DNA of 17,030 nt, taken from positions 1-17,030 of the forward strand of contig JAZUKH010000057.1 in the NCBI GenBank assembly GCA_045643185.1, written 5' to 3'. Positions 14,583-17,030 of the stretch are shown piece by piece (the first letter of the stretch is position 1; every line of letters begins with the position of its first letter). Below the pieces are notes generated by a model. It did not search any database, was not told the DNA's origin, and saw nothing but the letters and a program-made list of their open reading frames with translations. The position numbers and the translations under genes are program-made. Origin of the DNA: RGIG464 sp045643185 (lineage in GTDB: Bacteria > Myxococcota_A > Bradymonadia > UBA4248).

Positions 14583-15602
14583 ATGTTCAAACGTTTTGGT
14601 TGGTTGGCTGTTAGTGCGCTTTGTGCAGCAAGTGTCATGACTGCCTGTGACGAAGATTCCGAAGAAATTACGATCGTCGCCGATACGATTGATTGTAACA
14701 CCGATGGCACGAGCCTCGGCGTGATCAAGAATGACCTTTTTAGTGCTGTCGCAGACGTGAATGACGCAGCTCACTCCAAAGGTTCCTGCAAAAAAGACGA
14801 ATTTTGCGTCACATTGCTCGATTCTGACCAAAAAGCCTGTAGTGCTTACGATCAGAATTTCCTTATGTGTAGTGGAAAAAAAGTTGATGCTTCGCAGGAT
14901 TCAAAACACTGCGGTAAATGTCAGAATGCTTGCGGCGATGGTGTAGATTGCGTCAATGGTAAATGTCAGACACCGAAATGCGCTTCGTCGGGAAGTTTCA
15001 TTGCGAGTGACGACGAATCGCCTTGTTGCGATAAGGCTGCCAGTCGTTACGTCTACTGGCTTGGCAAGTCAGATTGCCAGAGCGAAAACTTCAAAGCTCA
15101 GAAGGCTGGCGAAAATCCGTACACGAATGCGTTGTGTTTGACGGACGAGATGCTCAGCAGCCTTTATTCGGCAGAGATCGGTTGTTTCGTTAAATACGAT
15201 GCGATCTCTCACATGAGCGATTCAGAATCCTGTGGACTGAACGAGAATTTCAAGAAATGCGAATTAATTCGTAAACAGACTAGCCCCGAGGCCAAGGAAG
15301 AGAACCTCGCCGTTTGTGATACCGGTCGTTGTTGCATTTCCAATGACATCGTAGTGTCGGAAAATTCTCCGAAAGCCATGTGTTCGGTTGAAGGCTATGA
15401 TGATAAAGAAACGTTTGATGCCAATATTTGCTGTTCCGGCATTGCCAAATACGAATCGCACAATGGTGGTGGTCATAACATCACGTGTGTGTCCGATCGC
15501 GAATATTGTAAGACCATGTGCGGCAGCGATGATTGCGAACAGAAAGCGAGCGTCGGTACGACGGGCACGTGCAAGATGTATTTAGCAGACCAGACGAAGT
15601 AA
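14583..15602 (+). CDS. Cys-rich secreted lipoprotein of unknown function
   Basis: A 339-residue protein with a lipoprotein signal peptide: MFKR, a hydrophobic core, and the lipobox MTAC with Cys22 as the lipidated residue. The acidic DEDSEE right after it would favour outer-membrane sorting. The mature part has about 30 cysteines, including CGKCQNACGDG then CVNGKCQ near 106-125, and three CC pairs (SPCC, GRCC, NICC). Such CGxC/CVNGxC segments are common in exported proteins of Myxococcota-like bacteria; that link is from memory. Many disulfides in the periplasm or on the surface are expected. No enzymatic domain is recognised. The frame is open up to 14499, but ATG at 14583 has GAGGAG 9 nt before it and starts the signal peptide. 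The next gene follows within about 70 bp and may be cotranscribed. Confidence 0.85.
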   Translation: MFKRFGWLAVSALCAASVMTACDEDSEEITIVADTIDCNTDGTSLGVIKNDLFSAVADVNDAAHSKGSCKKDEFCVTLLDSDQKACSAYDQNFLMCSGKKVDASQDSKHCGKCQNACGDGVDCVNGKCQTPKCASSGSFIASDDESPCCDKAASRYVYWLGKSDCQSENFKAQKAGENPYTNALCLTDEMLSSLYSAEIGCFVKYDAISHMSDSESCGLNENFKKCELIRKQTSPEAKEENLAVCDTGRCCISNDIVVSENSPKAMCSVEGYDDKETFDANICCSGIAKYESHNGGGHNITCVSDREYCKTMCGSDDCEQKASVGTTGTCKMYLADQTK

Positions 15603-15673
15603 TTGTTTTGGCTTTTTGTCATTCGATAACGTTTTGAGCAGGTCAAGGCCTGCAGCGTACTGAGGGATTGACT

Positions 15674-16465
15674 TTGGATCTCGAGAAGTGTTTGTCGATC
15701 GCGCGTGAGGGCGCGAAGCTTGCGGCGGATAACCTCAAGCGACTTTGGGATGTTCCGCGTTGTGTTTCAATCAAAGGCGATGAATCGCTTTTGACCCAGA
15801 TCGATGCCGAGAATGAACGGATCTTGACCGAGTTTTTTGCCGAACAAACGCCGGATTTCGGTTTTTTAGGCGAAGAAACGGGCATTCATGAAGCGAAGCA
15901 GAGTGATGCGCCGTATTGGTACGTTGATCCGGTGGATGGCACGTCGAACATGGTGCATCGATTTCCGTGGGCATGCGTGTCGATCGGTCTGGTCGTCAAA
16001 GGCGAGCCGGTCGTTGGCGTTGTGAACAACCCGATTCAGGGGCATGAATTCTATGGTGCGAAAGGGCTTGGTGCGTATTTGAACGGCGAGCGTCTTCACG
16101 TGGCACAGAATAACGAGTTTGCGCGTGCGTTGCTGGCGACAGGTTTTCCCGTTGGTCCGCACACGGGCACGACGTTTCCCAATGTGCACAACTTTGAACG
16201 CGTTTCATTGGCATGCCACTCAGTTCGGCGTCCTGGCTCGGCGGCACTCGATCTGTGTGCCGTCGCGTGCGGCTGGCTCGACGGGTTTTGGGAGATCAAC
16301 CTGAAGCCGTGGGACACGGCGGCTGGCACCTTGCTGGTGCGTGAAGCCGGCGGCACCGTCACCGGGTTTGAGGGCGACGCCTATGACCCGCATGACCGTT
16401 ATATTATCGCGACCAACACGATCTTTCATGACACTTTGTCGTCGTTGGTCCGTAAGGACGGTTAA
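15674..16465 (+). CDS. Inositol-monophosphatase family phosphatase
   Basis: A metal-dependent sugar-phosphate phosphatase of the IMPase/SuhB/CysQ superfamily, about 263 residues, the usual length. The metal-binding motifs are all present: LGEET near 66-70, WYVDPVDGTSNMVH near 82-95, and KPWDTAAGTLLVREAGG near 212-228; RPGSAALDL near 187-195 is the usual segment before the last metal ligand. The substrate could be myo-inositol phosphate, histidinol phosphate or 3'-phosphoadenosine phosphate; the sequence does not separate these by eye. There is no ATG at the N-terminus. GAGGG at 15662-15666 places a TTG at 15674 at a good 7-nt distance, and a TTG at 15668 is too close, so 15674 is preferred. 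It may be cotranscribed with the lipoprotein gene. Confidence 0.9.
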   Translation: MDLEKCLSIAREGAKLAADNLKRLWDVPRCVSIKGDESLLTQIDAENERILTEFFAEQTPDFGFLGEETGIHEAKQSDAPYWYVDPVDGTSNMVHRFPWACVSIGLVVKGEPVVGVVNNPIQGHEFYGAKGLGAYLNGERLHVAQNNEFARALLATGFPVGPHTGTTFPNVHNFERVSLACHSVRRPGSAALDLCAVACGWLDGFWEINLKPWDTAAGTLLVREAGGTVTGFEGDAYDPHDRYIIATNTIFHDTLSSLVRKDG

Positions 16466-16480
16466 TTCGTATTCTAACAA

Positions 16481-16552
16481 CTCGCGCGCTTCGGCGCGCG
16501 GGTAAGCATGGGGGCGACGTTGGTGGTGTATAAGGGCTTTCACCGCCCCCAT
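16481..16552. terminator. Two stem-loops between convergent genes
   Basis: 16481-16502 holds CGCGCGC-TTCG-GCGCGCG with two more weak outer pairs. 16508-16516 and 16544-16552 form ATGGGGGCG/CGCCCCCAT, a perfect 9-bp stem with a 27-nt loop. Neither has a good T-run, so they are non-classical, but they lie exactly between convergent genes and may block transcription from both sides. From 16553 to 16626 the DNA is AT-rich with nothing recognised. Confidence 0.45.
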
Positions 16553-16626
16553 ACTCTCTCGTCCAAATTATGCATAGCATTATCATTTGCAATTGTTCTT
16601 AATGACGTGGAGAAGTATATGAATAA

Positions 16627-17030
16627 TCATATCTTGCATTCTTGTACCTCATTATGTTGTTTTGTTCGTTTATACTTCTGCGCAGGATGATTTGGCCTAT
16701 CAGGATACATGCGCTCTAAAAGTCCCTTTGAAACCATTTCGGGAATGATCTTGTTCTTTAGATAATTCTCACCTTTTGTTGTTAGATTTGCTATTTCTGA
16801 AAGACATTGCCAATTCTCGCAATGTTCAAGAACCTGCTGATACAATTCAGACCGTTTCAGTCTTCTTTTGTGCGAACTGTCAACCTTAGCAGAGCTGTCA
16901 ACCTTAGTAGAGCTGTCAACCTTAGCAGAACTGTCAACCTTAGCAGAACTGTCAACCTTAGCAGAACTGTCAACCTTAGCAGAACTGTCAACCTTAGCAG
17001 AACTGTCAACCTTAGCAGAACTGTCAACCT
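16627..17030 (-). CDS. Partial protein with hexapeptide repeats and a C-terminal winged-helix-like domain
   Basis: The minus-strand frame ends at 16627 (TGA) and is open through the right edge, so about 133 C-terminal residues are seen and the start is missing. From the edge inward there are eight AKVDSS-type hexapeptides (one is TKVDSS), then a basic stretch SSHKRRLKRSELYQQ, then a winged-helix-like segment, CLSEIANLTTKGENYL then IIPEMVSKGLLERMYPDRPNHPAQKYKRT. The last part resembles the C-terminus of AlbA_2/COG2865-type (Schlafen-like) putative regulators and some Fic proteins, where PDxPxxxxQKY is common; this is from memory and moderately sure. G+C is lower than in neighbouring genes, suggesting horizontal transfer. 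It converges on the IMPase gene. Confidence 0.75.
   Translation of the reverse strand, partial: VDSSAKVDSSAKVDSSAKVDSSAKVDSSAKVDSSAKVDSSTKVDSSAKVDSSHKRRLKRSELYQQVLEHCENWQCLSEIANLTTKGENYLKNKIIPEMVSKGLLERMYPDRPNHPAQKYKRTKQHNEVQECKI
16869..17030. repeat. In-frame 18-bp tandem repeat (coding minisatellite)
   Basis: The plus-strand unit is TAGCAGAACTGTCAACCT. Eight full copies stand head to tail at 16887-17030. The six nearest the edge (16923-17030) are identical; 16887-16904 differs by one base and 16905-16922 by two. A decayed copy with about 14 of 18 matches lies at 16869-16886. The array ends exactly at the window edge, so more copies probably follow. Read on the minus strand in the frame of the overlapping gene it encodes AKVDSS. 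Confidence 0.95.

Noticed and set aside
13532..14728. 398-codon open frame on the minus strand
   Set aside because: Antisense to the permease half of the ABC protein, low-complexity Arg/Gln/His-rich translation, and it also overlaps the lipoprotein promoter and start.
16869..17030. Repeats as a CRISPR array
   Set aside because: The 18-bp units stand directly next to each other with no spacers, and they are in frame with a coding sequence.

Overview
The window looks like a chromosomal segment of moderate-to-high G+C from a Gram-negative bacterium. The signs are a lipobox lipoprotein, Shine-Dalgarno-led genes, sigma70-like promoters and intrinsic terminators. A Cys-rich lipoprotein of the CGxC...CxxGxC type, a three-domain NifU used without nitrogenase, and an 811-residue topoisomerase subunit without a canonical GyrA box together suggest a deltaproteobacterial/Myxococcota- or Bradymonadota-like lineage. 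That placement is inference and weak.

Layout. The left half is read on the minus strand. From right to left it holds an Lrp/AsnC regulator (6026-6490), tRNA-Gly(CCC) with its own promoter and terminator (5865-5937), a type IIA topoisomerase subunit A (3148-5583), and then a tight nifU-nifS-carboxyltransferase operon (1-2930) that runs off the left edge. A 564-bp AT-rich divergent control region (6491-7054) separates these from plus-strand genes. The plus-strand genes are xdhAB, encoding a two-subunit xanthine dehydrogenase and ending in a strong terminator; a sodium:neurotransmitter-symporter family gene translationally coupled (ATGA overlap) to a one-polypeptide ABC ATPase + FecCD-type permease; a Cys-rich lipoprotein with its own promoter; and an inositol-monophosphatase family gene. 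Two stem-loops lie between this last gene and a convergent, partial minus-strand gene at the right edge. That gene ends in a winged-helix-like domain preceded by an in-frame array of 18-bp tandem repeats encoding the hexapeptide AKVDSS.

How the parts fit. NifU/NifS make and deliver Fe-S clusters, which XdhA needs (two 2Fe-2S centres), although no operon link is seen. The Lrp regulator diverges from xdhAB and is a candidate controller of purine or amino-acid catabolism. The symporter plus fused ABC importer is a transport operon lacking its binding protein here. The most unusual items are the coding minisatellite at the right edge, the fused ATPase-permease coupled to a symporter, a palindrome at the predicted transcription start of the topoisomerase gene, and a change in base skew in the middle of xdhA. 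No phage, insertion sequence, CRISPR array or clear defence system was found.
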